Origin: Calendula officinalis
Lineage: Eukaryota; Streptophyta; Magnoliopsida; Asterales; Asteraceae
Direction of reading: 5' to 3'
Assembly (NCBI GenBank): GCA_963853835.1
Contig: OY970825.1
Span: 46,038,908-46,102,907 of the forward strand
Length of the DNA stretch: 64,000 nucleotides
Below are positions 11,254 through 23,086 of this stretch, in pieces. How positions within the stretch are numbered: the stretch's first letter is position 1; each line of letters starts with the position of its first letter. A program made the position numbers and the translations under genes. Under the pieces are notes generated by a model. It did no database searches. It had not been told where the DNA came from and saw nothing but the letters and a program-made list of their open reading frames with translations.

Positions 11254-13564
11254 AGCTTGTGCTGTCACACTCACTTGCCATATGCCCACGATCTCCACAC
11301 TTATAACATTTTCTGTTCTTTTGAAGTGGAGTGGAGGGTGAAGCAGCAGGGCTGGGTACTGGACCCAAAATCCATTTCTGATTATCTGAGATAGTCAGAG
11401 TTTTAACGAGTGATGTCAGCTTATTGACCTTTCCTTTCAGCTGTTTGACAGGACCAGCTGAGGAAGGACTTGGAGTGTTTTTGAGAACACTCTTACCATT
11501 GTTCTTTGCAGCTTGAGTACGAACTCCACCTGTCTCACCCTTGAAGGGTGTAAGAACAGTTTTCTTTCCTATTGTCTTGCTAGTCGTCCTTTGAGGTCTA
11601 GCAGAAGAGACAGCAGGTTCTGAGCCCAGAATAGACTTGCTTGGCTCAATGATAACCACTGTAGGTGTCCTAACAACTTTGGCTGAAGTGTCAGCTGATG
11701 ACTCTTCACCAGTAGTTTCTGAAGGTTCTTCTTTGGACATCTCAGTAGCATAGGTTTTGGTAGACTTAACAAAGCAACCAAACACCAACTCTTCAGCTGG
11801 CACAGAAGCATCAGTTGTCGAGTAGTACGGATCATCCGTACTGCTGTCAGGAACAGCGGCTGCAGCAAGGAAATCTCCTCCTAATACAACTTGTACTTGA
11901 CTAGGAATCTGTGAGTTGACACACTCACTCACACGTTTGGATGAACGAGACCATGATTCACAAATCTTTTTAATTGCTTCAAGTTCTTTAACCTTTTCAT
12001 TTAGATCGTGTTGAAGAACTGAGTTTATAAATTTTGTTTCAGAAAGTTCTTCTTTTAAGGTTTTGTGATCAATTAATATTTCTTTTAAAAATGCATTTCC
12101 GCGAAGAATAGCAATGTGTTTATCCAAACATTCACCTTTCAGCTGATCGATGAAGTGCAAGTCACATATAATGGAATCAACAATATTTTTAGCTTCAGAA
12201 GCCTCAGCAGAGATCAGAGAGGATACTTTTTTGTGAACTATGTTGACCCATTGATACGAACCAGCATCATCAGCTGTAATACTTTCATCAGCTCGAGCCA
12301 TCAAACACATTGTGGCCATCGGTTCATCATCATCAGATGAGCTATCAGCAGAGTCAGCCCAGTCGTGACTTTCAGCTACCAGACCCTTGTCAACAACTTT
12401 TCCTTCAAGTGCCTTCTTTTCTTCTAGGATCTTTTCGGTGATGGCTTGTAGCTTTTTGTATTTTTCTTCAATGGACTCACCACTTAAAGATGATGAACTA
12501 GCTTTCTTTTGCTTGCAGTCGTTAGCATAGTGTCCCTTTTTGTTCCAGTCGTAGTAGGTTACCTCAGAGATATCAGGTGTACTTCCAGAAGGTCTGGAAG
12601 GTGCAGCTGATGAGATAGGTCTGTTACTTGAGCCTCTAGCTGAGGAGCCAGATTTGCCTTTGAAATTTTTTCTATTTTTGACAAGTAGGGCAAGCTCAGT
12701 TATGAGGGCCTCATTATCTCCGTCTTCATCGATCTCTTCGATGCTGACCTCAGGTATGTTGAACAGATCAATAGCTGAAGTTGTGTCAGCTTCATCATCT
12801 GAGGGAGGATATTCAATCCTGCTGGGTTTGTTTAGAGAAACAAGAGAAGCTGAAGATCCTGAGGAGCTCACTTTAGAGTCCTTTGGAGGTTGAAATTTGT
12901 TGAGTACAGTTCTCTCATGGCTTAGAAACATGCCATAGAGAGAGGAAAGAGTGTAATTTTTTAAAGTAGGGGATGTACTCATGCAAGTTATAATGGTAGC
13001 CCATTTAGAGGGTAGAGCTGCCATAAACTTACACATCTTGGACATATCGTCCTTTTCAACCCCATGAGACTTCAACTCATTTAACATAATGTTATAACGG
13101 TTGAATGTTTGAGCTATAGTCTCACTAGGCTTGACTTTAAACAGCTCGTAGTCATGAATGAGCATGTTTTTGTTGTGTTCACGCACAACGGATGTCCCTT
13201 CATACACTTCAGCCAACCTTTCCCACATTTCTTTGACTGAGTCACAAAATTGAGTATAGTGATACACTTCATCACCAACTGCTTGAAAAAGCATATCCCT
13301 TCCTTTATTTTCAAGATGAACAAGATGTTTTTCAGCGTCTGTCCATTGTGCTTCAGATTTCTCAACATAGTGTTCTGGTACTTCAGGGGTACCAGGAATA
13401 AGGGTTTTGGGAATGTATTTTCCTATCGTTATATTGTCTTGAAGTTTTGGGTGATAGGTAACCATGTGGGATAACATACGAGTTTTCCACATGGGGTAAT
13501 TGGTTTGATTGAGTTTGGGAGGTTTTCCAGATGATGGAAGATCGGATGTTGTAGGTTCAGCCAT
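11254..13564 (-). pseudogene. Element B gag, cut by element A insertion
   Basis: Open minus-strand frame starting MAEPTTSDLPSSGKPP at 13564. N-terminal capsid motifs (NQTNYPMWKTRM, EMWERLAEVYEGTSVV, SETIAQTFNRYNIMLNEL) are typical of plant copia gag (DUF4219/UBN2-like). A degenerate knuckle near residue 340 (YYDWNKKGHYANDC) has lost its first two cysteines. A Lys/Glu-rich coiled-coil region follows, then an intact CCHC knuckle (CYKCGDRGHMASEC) at about 11260-11310. The coding sequence meets the element A LTR 20-odd bases after that knuckle; the residues beyond 11253 are LTR read-through. Protease, integrase and RT of B should lie left of the window. Confidence 0.9.
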
Positions 13565-13604
13565 AACAGATGCTCAAAGTTGATGGAAAACAACTTTTAC
13601 ACTT

Positions 13605-13616
13605 GCTCTGATACCA
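13605..13616 (-). other. Primer-binding site of element B
   Basis: The minus strand reads TGGTATCAGAGC, two bases after the LTR terminus. Confidence 0.93.
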
Positions 13617-13618
13617 GT

Positions 13619-14574
13619 TGTTGGATGCCAACAACACAAATGTGTTGCGTTATGACAAATAAATACGATAAGATAAAGAACACACAAGTTTTCAATGATT
13701 AAGAGTTTATTAAAACAACTTAATACAGTACAAAGTTGGCGGAAATAGATAGTACAAACTAACTAAAAGTTTATACTTGAAGTGACACTTTTGCTCGCTC
13801 AAACTAGAAGACTATGCAAGGAGAGTTATATCTGCTAATACTAACAGCTGATATTGAATGCCTATGTAATAACTATGGGAGAGTTAATACCAGAAAATAA
13901 CAAACTCTTAGACAATGTTCTTGTGCTATGAGTGCTTAAAGGTGTGTGTAAATGCAAGCATTTACGTCTCTATATATAGCCCAAGATCCATGTTCCTTTG
14001 TCCACAAGTTAATCGACGTGTAAACATATCATTCGTCGATGTATACTTGTCCACGGAAACATTTAATGCACTTGCATAGGTTATAGTCCCAATTGTACTT
14101 TGTGTCAACTCCTTTTGCTACCTTTTCTGACGTACAGTGAGAAGGTGTACTATGATAGTACAAAAGTAGTTGACTTTCCCTTTACATGCTTGGAGGGAAA
14201 AACGATGATGTACTGCCATATAATCTTCTATTTCAAAATAGAAGATCTTCATCGTTTTCTTCTTCTTTAAGCGGGAAAGGAAAATGTCCAAAGTGTCAAG
14301 AACATTTTCCGCGAAGTCTTTATCTGCAGCAGGTACCATCAGCTGGTTCCACTATCAGCTGAATGGTCTTCTTCTGGTCTTTTTCCTTTGGCCATAGAGT
14401 TCGAATGAACACTCTTCCATAGCTGCTGATTTGACTTGTTTCCCAGAGCTAAGTACGTACTCAGCTGAAGGATTATGAATATACTTGAACTTCAGCTGAG
14501 ATACATACTACAACTGATTTATTCTTCTTAGCTATCGATCATCAAATCTTATTTACTTAGTCTAGAGACTAACA
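13619..14574 (-). repeat. Element B 5' LTR (956 bp)
   Basis: On the minus strand it runs from TGTTAGTCTC (14574) to ATCCAACA (13619), next to the PBS. A TATATATAG box lies at about 13971-13979. Only one LTR is in the window. The outer edge falls exactly where element C pol coding resumes (GCT TGT CAC), which supports the boundary; 14575-14579 (GCTTG) should be the target duplication. Confidence 0.82.
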
Positions 14575-15029
14575 GCTTGTCACCTTCCTTTTGAAATTGA
14601 ACATAAAGCATATTGGGCCATCAAGGAATGTAACATGGATGCTATCTTAGGAGGGACGAAAAGGCATCAACAACTCAACGAACTCGATGAAGAAAGATTC
14701 CATGCTTATGAGAACTCCCGGATTTACAAGGAAAGGAGTAAACATTGGCATGACATGAGGTTGAGAATTCGTAAGTATTTTGAGGCGGGTGATAAGGTTT
14801 TGATATATCAATCTCGATATAAGTTTTCGCCTGGAAAACTAAAGTCAAAATGGGTTGGTCTGTACACAGTTGTAAACAACACCCATCGGGATATGTCGTC
14901 CTTGTTACCGAGAAGGGTGGTCATTTTAGTGTAAATGGTCACCGCCTTAAACAATACTACGAAGGAATGGATGAAGAAGAGAAAGAAGGAGAGGTTGTGC
15001 ATTTCGCCTCGATGAAGAAAAGCAAGTGA
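14575..15029 (+). pseudogene. Element C (Athila-like gypsy) pol, integrase C-terminus
   Basis: Reads ACHLPFEIEHKAYWAIKECN then RKYFEAGDKVLIYQSRYKF and GKLKSKWVGLYTV, the classic C-terminal end of Athila/Tat-type Ty3/gypsy integrase. A frameshift near 14870-14885 throws the frame off. In the other frame it resumes PSGYVVLVTEKGGHFSVNG ... YYEGMDEEEKEGE and stops at 15027-15029. The upstream part of pol lies left of the window, beyond inserted element B. Confidence 0.9.
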
Positions 15030-15569
15030 GAAGAGCAACACCGAGTCAATCTCTAGACTCGTAAATCCATGAAGCGCTTCTCGGGAGGCAACCCGTGAAT
15101 TTTAATATTTTTTGTCCATTTTATTTCTGCATTTGTTTTAAAAAAAATAAATAAATAAAATTTGTTTTTTGTCTTTTTTGTTGTCGAGTTCGCGACTCAC
15201 TAGTCACTCCGCGCGACCACATCTGGAAAAACCTTCACAAAACAGACGGCATCTCGCGTCCGGGACACAAATGTCGAGCCGCGCGACCAATTCTGAGCCC
15301 CTTGTCGCGTTTCCGAGCTCGCGAGCCGCTCCCCGTCGCGTCCCGCGTCTGCCCGATTAACAAAAAAAAAACTCATTCCGTTCCAGAGGTTGCCGCGCCC
15401 TCGAGCCCCAGCCCGTCGCGTGCGCGTGTAGCCCGAGCAAATCCTTGATCCGTCTCCAGCGATTCTCGTGTACTCGACTCCGTGCCTGTCGCGCCCGTTT
15501 GCGATAGGGTTTAAAACCCCTTTGTTCGTTTATGTCGCGTCCAAAACACAAACCCCACCCATCGTCGTT
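15030..15569. other. Element C spacer between pol and ORF3
   Basis: Noncoding. It has the sequence CTTCTCGGGAGGCAACCCGT near 15078, common after pol in Athila-like elements, then a GC-rich, CpG-rich tract (15180-15540) unlike its AT-rich surroundings. Small ORFs here look fortuitous. Confidence 0.6.
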
Positions 15570-15574
15570 CTTCT
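15570..15574. other. Target-site duplication of element D, left (CTTCT)
   Basis: CTTCT at 15570-15574 matches CTTCT at 23007-23011, immediately outside the two LTRs. Confidence 0.9.
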
Positions 15575-16371
15575 TGTCGGATTATGTTTCACGTTCATGA
15601 CATATAGTTATATGGCTAGACGTATGTGAGCCTAAAGGGTCACACACTTATACACCAAATACCATTTAATATATATAATATAATTAGGGTAATTATATTA
15701 TTTATATAAACTATAATTACTTGACTAGTTATGTTTTAATTACTTGTTAAGTTAAAACGTATTAGTGAGTAATCATAAAGAATCAAAAGTATAAGGGGCT
15801 AAGTGTCATATCTCATAACTTGTATTATAGATATATACTTAGATTAGGGAGCAAAAAAGATTAACCCTAACCCTAATCTCTCCCTCACCCAACCTACGGC
15901 CGAACAAAAGAAAGAGGGGGTGCGCCTCTCTCTGGTCGTGAATTCGACGGATGTATTCTCAAGAAAAGGAATTGATTCCTTTTATTTTTGTGGTTGTAAA
16001 TTCCACCTGCATCAATGAAAGAAAACAAGAAATATGATTTTGTTTTTTTAATCATGATGGCATGCGTGAGATTAAACAAAGAATACGGATGGTGTGTTTT
16101 GGTTTTGATTCTTGAGCAAGGGACTAGCATCCTAATTGGTGTTCTTGAAGAGGTGTAGTGTGGATTAGCTTTAGAGGTATCCTACATTGGATATTCGAGT
16201 TCCTCATCCCCATTAATCAGTTATTCAAAGACTTCAAGGGTATGACATTCTTCATCCTAACTCTTTGATTTCATGTGTAGTTTAATTATATGTATCAATA
16301 TTAGATTCGTTCATGGTGATTTAATTATTTCCGCTGCGTATGTTTCTTGTTTAAACCGAAAATCGCCATTA
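15575..16371 (+). repeat. Element D 5' LTR (797 bp)
   Basis: Matches 22251-23006 closely. It starts TGTCGGATTATG and ends GCCATTA as defined by the 5-bp TSD, so the 3' terminus is TA, not CA. It carries about 40 bp near 15640-15680 that the 3' LTR lacks. Confidence 0.92.
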
Positions 16372-16372
16372 G

Positions 16373-16384
16373 TGGTATCACGAG
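16373..16384 (+). other. Primer-binding site of element D (variant)
   Basis: TGGTATCACGAG, one base after the LTR. It is a variant of the usual TGGTATCAGAGC and could pair with initiator tRNA-Met only imperfectly. Confidence 0.7.
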
Positions 16385-18179
16385 TCCTTATATTGATGAT
16401 AAAATTAACTAGTTTTTGTAAAAAGTAGCAAAAAACCAACTTTTTTGGTGCAATTTTTAAAGCCGATCGGAATTGTTAGAACCCTAGGGTTCTTTAATTT
16501 TTCGCATTTTAAAAAAAAAGACAAGGGTTAAAAATATGATTTTTAGTAACCCTATATGCTACTTGTTACAAAAACACAATCAAAAAATTAATCTAGTTAT
16601 TGTATTTTTTGATTATTTGGCTTGGATTTAATCTTTAATTTCGTTTTTTATGATATGACAAAACATGTATTTTTGCCATATCTCAAGCCAAAGCCTTGTC
16701 AATTGTTGCTTGTTTGTGCAAACCGATGAAAGCCTAGACCGTTTGTGAATGAATGTGTTTGTTGTTTGGTTGTTTGATTGATTTGGGAAAAGCCGTTTTT
16801 TTGGCTTAAATTGTTGTAATTTGTTTAATTTTATCTTTTATTTTTTGTGCCATTTTTGGGGCAAATTTCAATTCTGAAAGTAATTAGAATAGTAGTATTT
16901 TGTTTCTTTTTATTTTGTAATTTGTTGACCAAAGGTGAAGAAAAGAGGAGGACAAACCAATAATTTTCGGCACCTCCTGCGCAGCTGCACGAAAACAGAC
17001 TTTCCTGGAGATTGGCTATTCCGTTGGACCTGAAACCACCGCCAAAATTTCCGCAACTCAGAGACCTACAACTTTACATGAATTTTCTGGCAGATTACAT
17101 TTTTTTTTCACAAATGTTGGTTTCTACTTGCCCAAGATTGTCTTGGGGCAAGTGGGAGCCCATTGGGTTTATGTAGGCCCGTTTGGGTTCATGTTGGCCC
17201 GTCCCCTAGTTTGACCCTTCGGTCCGTCGTGATGACTCACGTGACCGAACCTAGGATTTCATCGGTCGAGGTTTGCACAAAATTTGTTGCATGTTTTATT
17301 TATGTTTGTGGTTGTTTTCTTTTCTATTAGATACAAATATAAAACAATTAAAAAAACCATTTTAGACACAAACATTAAAACATCCAAACTTTTTATCATC
17401 TATGATTACTTGTTAATCATTAATGATTCATCTTTAATCTAAACTTGTATTTGAGATTAAACAAAGTTTAAATACGATTTGAACTTAACCCTTAATAATC
17501 GTTACATGTATTTACCGTTTATTAAACGACTTATGAAGTGGTATGAATGAAGTACATGATTCATTCAAATAAAATTTTATAATTAAAATTTATCATACCT
17601 AAAATTTAAGTCACGCCGTCCAATCGGTTGAAATCACTTGCTTCTATTTTTGAATTCACGTGAGACGTGGTTTGAATTTAGATCCGAGGTCATTATTCTC
17701 TATGCGTGAGACCTAGATCTATTTTGACATGATTTCACATTGGATGACTTAATCGAGTTAACGATGAGACCTTGACTCGAGGCGAAGATTCGACAAACAT
17801 GCCACTTGACCCTAGATGCTTGGTCACTAGGTGCCATGAAGTCCCATAACTCTAAGAGTTGCACTTGTAATGCAATTGTTGATCGTCACCTAACTATTGG
17901 ATCTATCATTGCTAGCAGATCAACTGATGTGATGATAGAAGCTCAATGAGGATCCTAGCTTTTAATAAAATTAATTGGGTAGTTAATTTTTTAAAAGATA
18001 TTATTAATAAAAATACTATTTTTTTAACTTTGTGTGTTATAAAGTTAACAACAACAAATCAAAACCTAAGTATCTCCACTCTAAAATCAGTTCTTGAAAA
18101 CTGAAACTGACTAATATCAGCTTTATCGACTGATATCGAACTCTAAGGATTGTCCTTAGAAATGAGAGAGTTGATACAC
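16385..18179. other. Element D leader, no ORF seen
   Basis: AT-rich sequence between PBS and gag remnant with no convincing coding capacity. Nothing further is recognised in it. Confidence 0.5.
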
Positions 18180-21100
18180 CTATAAGAGGCCTTACCCGAG
18201 GCACCTCCTGCGAATGCTTCTGCTGCTGTTCGTCAAACCTTTACCGAAACGTTTAACGAATAACAAGAAGTCGCTACTCATATGCTTGTGAGCATGACCC
18301 CGAGATCCGAAAGAACTTCGAGGAACTCACAACATATGACATGTTAAGCGAGTTGAAAACGATATTTCACAACAAGCAGAACATGATCTGTTCGAAACAG
18401 TTAAAGCATTCCACGCTTACAAGCAGGAGGACGACCAATCAGTTAGCACTTACATCTTGAATATGAAATGCTATCTTGATCAAATAGAGCGTCTTGGTTA
18501 CCCATTGCCACAAGTTCTTAGAATGAGCTTGATTCTTACCTCACTATCCAAGAACTATGACCAGTTTGAAAAGAATTTTAAAAGTACATAGCATGAGGAA
18601 GATAATTGTTGAATAATATGCTATAGTAAAACTGGTTGAGCAAAGGTTACCCAATACTTTTCTAGCAATCAGGGAAGGTAAAACCACAAGCACAAGGCAA
18701 GAGTCTAGGTAAGGGTAAACTAGTTTACTTTTCCAAACCTACGATTCCCCCACATGCTAAAAAGGAGCACCCTACAAAGGATATTTCTTTCCATCATTGC
18801 GATGAAACCGGCCATTGAACGAGGATTTGTCCTGCCTACTTGGCAGAGTTGATGAAGGACAAATGTGTTCTAACTAGCACATTAGGTATCTTCATTATAG
18901 AACTCTATACTTTTACTAATAAATCTTGAGTGTATGACACTAGTTGTGGAACTCACATTTACACAAATGTGCAAGATTAAAAGTAAAGTATAAAGCTAAA
19001 ATAATGGAAGCTGTGATCTAATTCTTCCGAATGCGTTAATTATTGTTTTGAACAATTGTCAATTATGCATTGTTTAGCTTTATCATTTTTTGAATGATGA
19101 TTTATTCATACTATTATGGATTATGATATTTTGTTATATGAAAATAACATATTTTATAACTATTCCTTGTAATAGTATGCTTGAAATTGATATGCATGAT
19201 CCAGATTCAAATGATAGTTCTATACAGAAATGTAGCACTCAAGAATCCAAAACGGTTTGGATTCCATTTACCTAGAGCATTGTCATCTTTTCCACATATA
19301 CAAGAAACGCATTTTGACACTACAACACGAAGGGCTTCTTAACAAATAATTATGAATCATTTAAATGCCTCTCTTGTATACTATGGAAAGATAACAAGAA
19401 AGTTTTTCTCCCATTTGGCGAAAGAGCTAAAAATCTACTTGGACTCATACATACTGATGTATGTGGCCCTTTTAGAAATAAGACTAGGGAAGGTGTTACC
19501 TACTTTATCACTTCCACTGATGATTTCAGTAGTTATGGTTATATTTACATGATTAAACATAAACATAAAATCTTTGAAACGTTCAAAGCTTTCTAAAGTG
19601 ATGTAGAAAATCAACTCGGAAAGACAACAAAGGATTTCCGTCCTAATCAAGGAGGAAAGTACATGAGCTAAGAGTTTCAGGATCATCCAACCCAATGTGA
19701 GATTGTCTCACAATTCTCTCCTCCATACACTCCACAAGATCATGGTGTGTCTGAAAGGAGATATCGGACCCTTCTTGACATGGTTCGATCTATGACGAGT
19801 CCTACTACTCTTCCTCTATCCTTTTGAGGGGCATGCACTGAAGTGTGCTGCTCGAATACTTAATATGGTTCCGACCAAAAGGTTAAAAAGACACCATATG
19901 TAATATGGCATGGGAAAGTCCCTAATTTGTCTTACTTGAAGATCTGGGGTTGTGAGGATCTCATTGAACGAGACATGCCGAACAAACTTGAGCCAATATC
20001 TATCAACTGTATCTTCGTTACTATTTTACTACCCACCTGAGAACAAATTGTTGTTGCTCGGTATGCTGAGTTTCTTGAGAATAGTCTCATTTCACAAAGC
20101 AAGTGAGAGCACTATAGACTTTGACAAGATTCAAAGTGAAGATGCACAACCTTCTGGTTACACTAGCAAATATCATACTGAGGCTGGACATATAGATGTT
20201 GGACCACAGGATGATGTTGTTTCCATTCGTAGGTCTGCAAGAACACCTCATGCACCTGAACGATATAGACTTATGTCGATGCTGAGGAGCAAAGTTTCGA
20301 GGATCATAATGAACCCCCTAACTATCAAGCTGCATTATCGAATTTTGAATTCGAAAAATGACTTGAAGCTATGAATGCGAAAATGAAATCCATGAGAGAC
20401 AATCAAGTTTTGAACTTAGTTGGTCTTTCTCAAAACAGTAAGACTGTTGACATGGATGAAAATATACACACCTATAAAGCTCTTGTAGTAGCAAAAGGTT
20501 ACACTCAATCCTACGTGATTGGCAATGATGAAACCTTCTCGCCTGTTACTAAAGACGTTAGGATTCTTATAGCCAAAGTAGTGTACTATGACTATGAGAT
20601 TTGGTTAATGATGAAATAAAACCGTTTGTTTCACCTAAAACCCAAACTGAGCATGTGTATATATGAAAGCTAGTGGGAGCATTGTCATTTCTCAAATCAT
20701 ACATGTTCATGACATGTCACTCATGTGAAACAATATACCAATGCTACAAGATGAAAATCATGGCTTGGAAAATGTTTTGACATGAAGTTAAGAATCTATT
20801 GGGATAGATCAAAGCGGTTAATTGGTTTAAGTCAAAGTGCTTACATTGACAAAATTCTAAAACGGTTTAAAATGAATGCTCCCAAAACGAGGAAGTCCTC
20901 GTATGCAACACAATGTAAACTTGAATGAGACTCAAGGACCTTCCACATCTGATGTGGTGAAGTGAATGAATGTAATCCCCTATGAATCGGCTATTTCATT
21001 CATCATGTACGCTGTAAGGGGCACTAGGCCAAACGTAACGTCCTTAGGGGATCTTACTAGAAAATACAACTGAATCCACGAGAGAGTCACTGGATCACTG

Positions 21101-22250
21101 TTAAGAACACATTGAAGTATTTTTGAAATACTGAATATATGTTCCTTGGTTTTGGTGGAGATACCAAACTTAAACTAAGTATACATGCTATACTTATGCT
21201 GGTTTTGAAATAGGTCGTGATGACGCTAGATCCTATCTACGAAGGTTCACTACATTCGAATGATTTATCGAGATATGTGAAATTCGTACTCTTAAAGTTC
21301 AAACAGATAACTAACTAGATGACACTTTATCGAACTCAATGTCTTGTACCAAACATATTGATATGAATAGAACATTGGACTTCGACAAGCTAGTAGTTTC
21401 ATGTAAATCTGTTTTAGTATTTGGATAATGGAACGATTTAGCAGTTTTTATTGGAATAAATTGATATATTTGATATGATCGTTTTTATATGAATATCTAC
21501 TGTGTTCTATATTTGCATGTTTATATCATTGAATATTTACTATGTATTATATTCTAAATTGTCCATTGTCATATTAATAATATGGGAATATTATTAAGAC
21601 AAATCTGAGGGCATTGATGACATGATCTTAGTATGACTAAGGATGATGAAATCAAACTCACATGTTGTTCATTGTGATGCACAATTGGACTGACCCAACC
21701 TATGAGAAATCACTTCCTGGATTTACGTCACAAGTGAATCTCACAAAGGCTTTATCGCTAATCCTCTGACTTGAGATGCAAGTTGGTTTGCGTATGTGGA
21801 GTGTCAAACTTTGATGTGGTTAAACGCTGACATGAATAAGGCTGCTATAACAACCATCTTTAGGTTTCATGTTAAGCATATATCAAACACGTGTAGTCAA
21901 TAAAAAATTTGTTCCTCCACATGTTTGGATTAGATACTACTGGGCCCCTCGATGATTTGAATAGATGCTTGTATGGCCGTACCCAAAGGTAATCAAGATG
22001 AATCTTGATTGGTTTGGTAATCTAATTCAATGTAAAGATCGAGAAACACAATCGTTGAAAATTTAGATTGACATTAATCCTTGTCTAAAATTCAGCATGG
22101 TATCAGTAACAAAAAGATAACTGATTGAAAAACTTTGAACCTGGACTTTTCTGAAACTCACTCATGTACTTCTAGGGGCATTGGCGGGTTGCTAGACTCT
22201 AACCTTTGCTTGTTTAACTACTTGATGTTATGACGTGCGCAAGTGGGAGC
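18180..22250 (+). pseudogene. Element D gag-pol remnant (copia), heavily decayed
   Basis: Recognisable only by fragments in changing frames. A gag part lies at 18250-18600 and a degenerate zinc knuckle (CDETGH*TRIC) near 18798-18833. A protease remnant (YDTSCGTHI) is near 18932. Integrase spans 19400-19830 (LLGLIHTDVCGPFRNKTREG, PYTPQDHGVSERRYRTLLDM). Reverse transcriptase pieces are at 20350-20620 (YKALVVAKGYTQ, DETFSPV) and 20780-21050 (IYWDRSKRLIGLSQSAYIDK, KRFKMNAPK). RNase H traces run up to about 21780. A purine tract (AAGTGGGAGC) ends at 22250 against the 3' LTR. Many stops and frameshifts make it an old, dead element. Confidence 0.88.
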
Positions 22251-23006
22251 TGTTGGATTATGCTTCACGTTCATGACATATAGTTATATGGCTAGACGTA
22301 TGTGAGCCTAAAAGGGTAATTAGGGTAATTATATTATTTATATAAACTATAATTACTTGACTAGTTATGTTTTAATTACTTGTTAAGTTAAAACGTATTA
22401 GTGAGTAATCATAAAGAATCAAAAGTACAAGGGGCTAAGTGTCATATCTCATAACTTGTATTATGGATATATACTTAGATTAGGAAGCAAGAAAGATTAA
22501 CCCTAACCCTAATCTCTCCCTCACCCAACCTATGGCCGAACAAAAGAAAGAGGGGGTGCGCCTCTCTCTGGTCTTGAATTCGACGGATGTATTCTCAAGA
22601 AAAGGAATTGATTCCTTTTATTTTTGTGGTTGTAAATTCCACCTGCATCAATGAAAGAAAACAAGAAATATGATTTTGTTTTTTAATCATGATGGCATGC
22701 GTGAGATTAAACAAAGAATACGGATGGTGTGTTTTGGTTTTGATTCTTGAGTAAGGGACTAGCATCCTAATTGGTGTTCTTGAAGAGGTGTAGTGTGGAC
22801 TAACTTTAGAGGTATCCTACATTGGATATTCGAGTTCCTCATCCCCATTAATCAGTTATTCAAAGGCTTCAAGGGTATGACATTCTGCATCCTAACTCTT
22901 TGATTTCATGTGTAGTTTAATTATATGTATCAATATTAGATTCGTTCATGGTGATTTAATTATTTCCGCTGCGTATGTTTCTTGTTTAAACCGAAAATCG
23001 CCATTA
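22251..23006 (+). repeat. Element D 3' LTR (756 bp)
   Basis: Starts TGTTGGATTATG right after the purine tract and ends GCCATTA, followed by the second CTTCT (23007-23011). It differs from the 5' LTR by one ~40-bp deletion and scattered substitutions. Confidence 0.93.
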
Positions 23007-23011
23007 CTTCT
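23007..23011. other. Target-site duplication of element D, right (CTTCT)
   Basis: Second copy of the duplication; element C sequence resumes after it. Confidence 0.9.
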
Positions 23012-23086
23012 CCGTTCGATCCCACCACCGAAACCCGCCCGTTCCAGCCCTAATCTTCGGCAAATCTTCCTCTTTTCTTCACCTCT

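Noticed and set aside
15169..15551. Two ORFs in the CG-rich Athila spacer
   Set aside because: They come from CG-rich composition with few stops; no domain, and on opposite strands.
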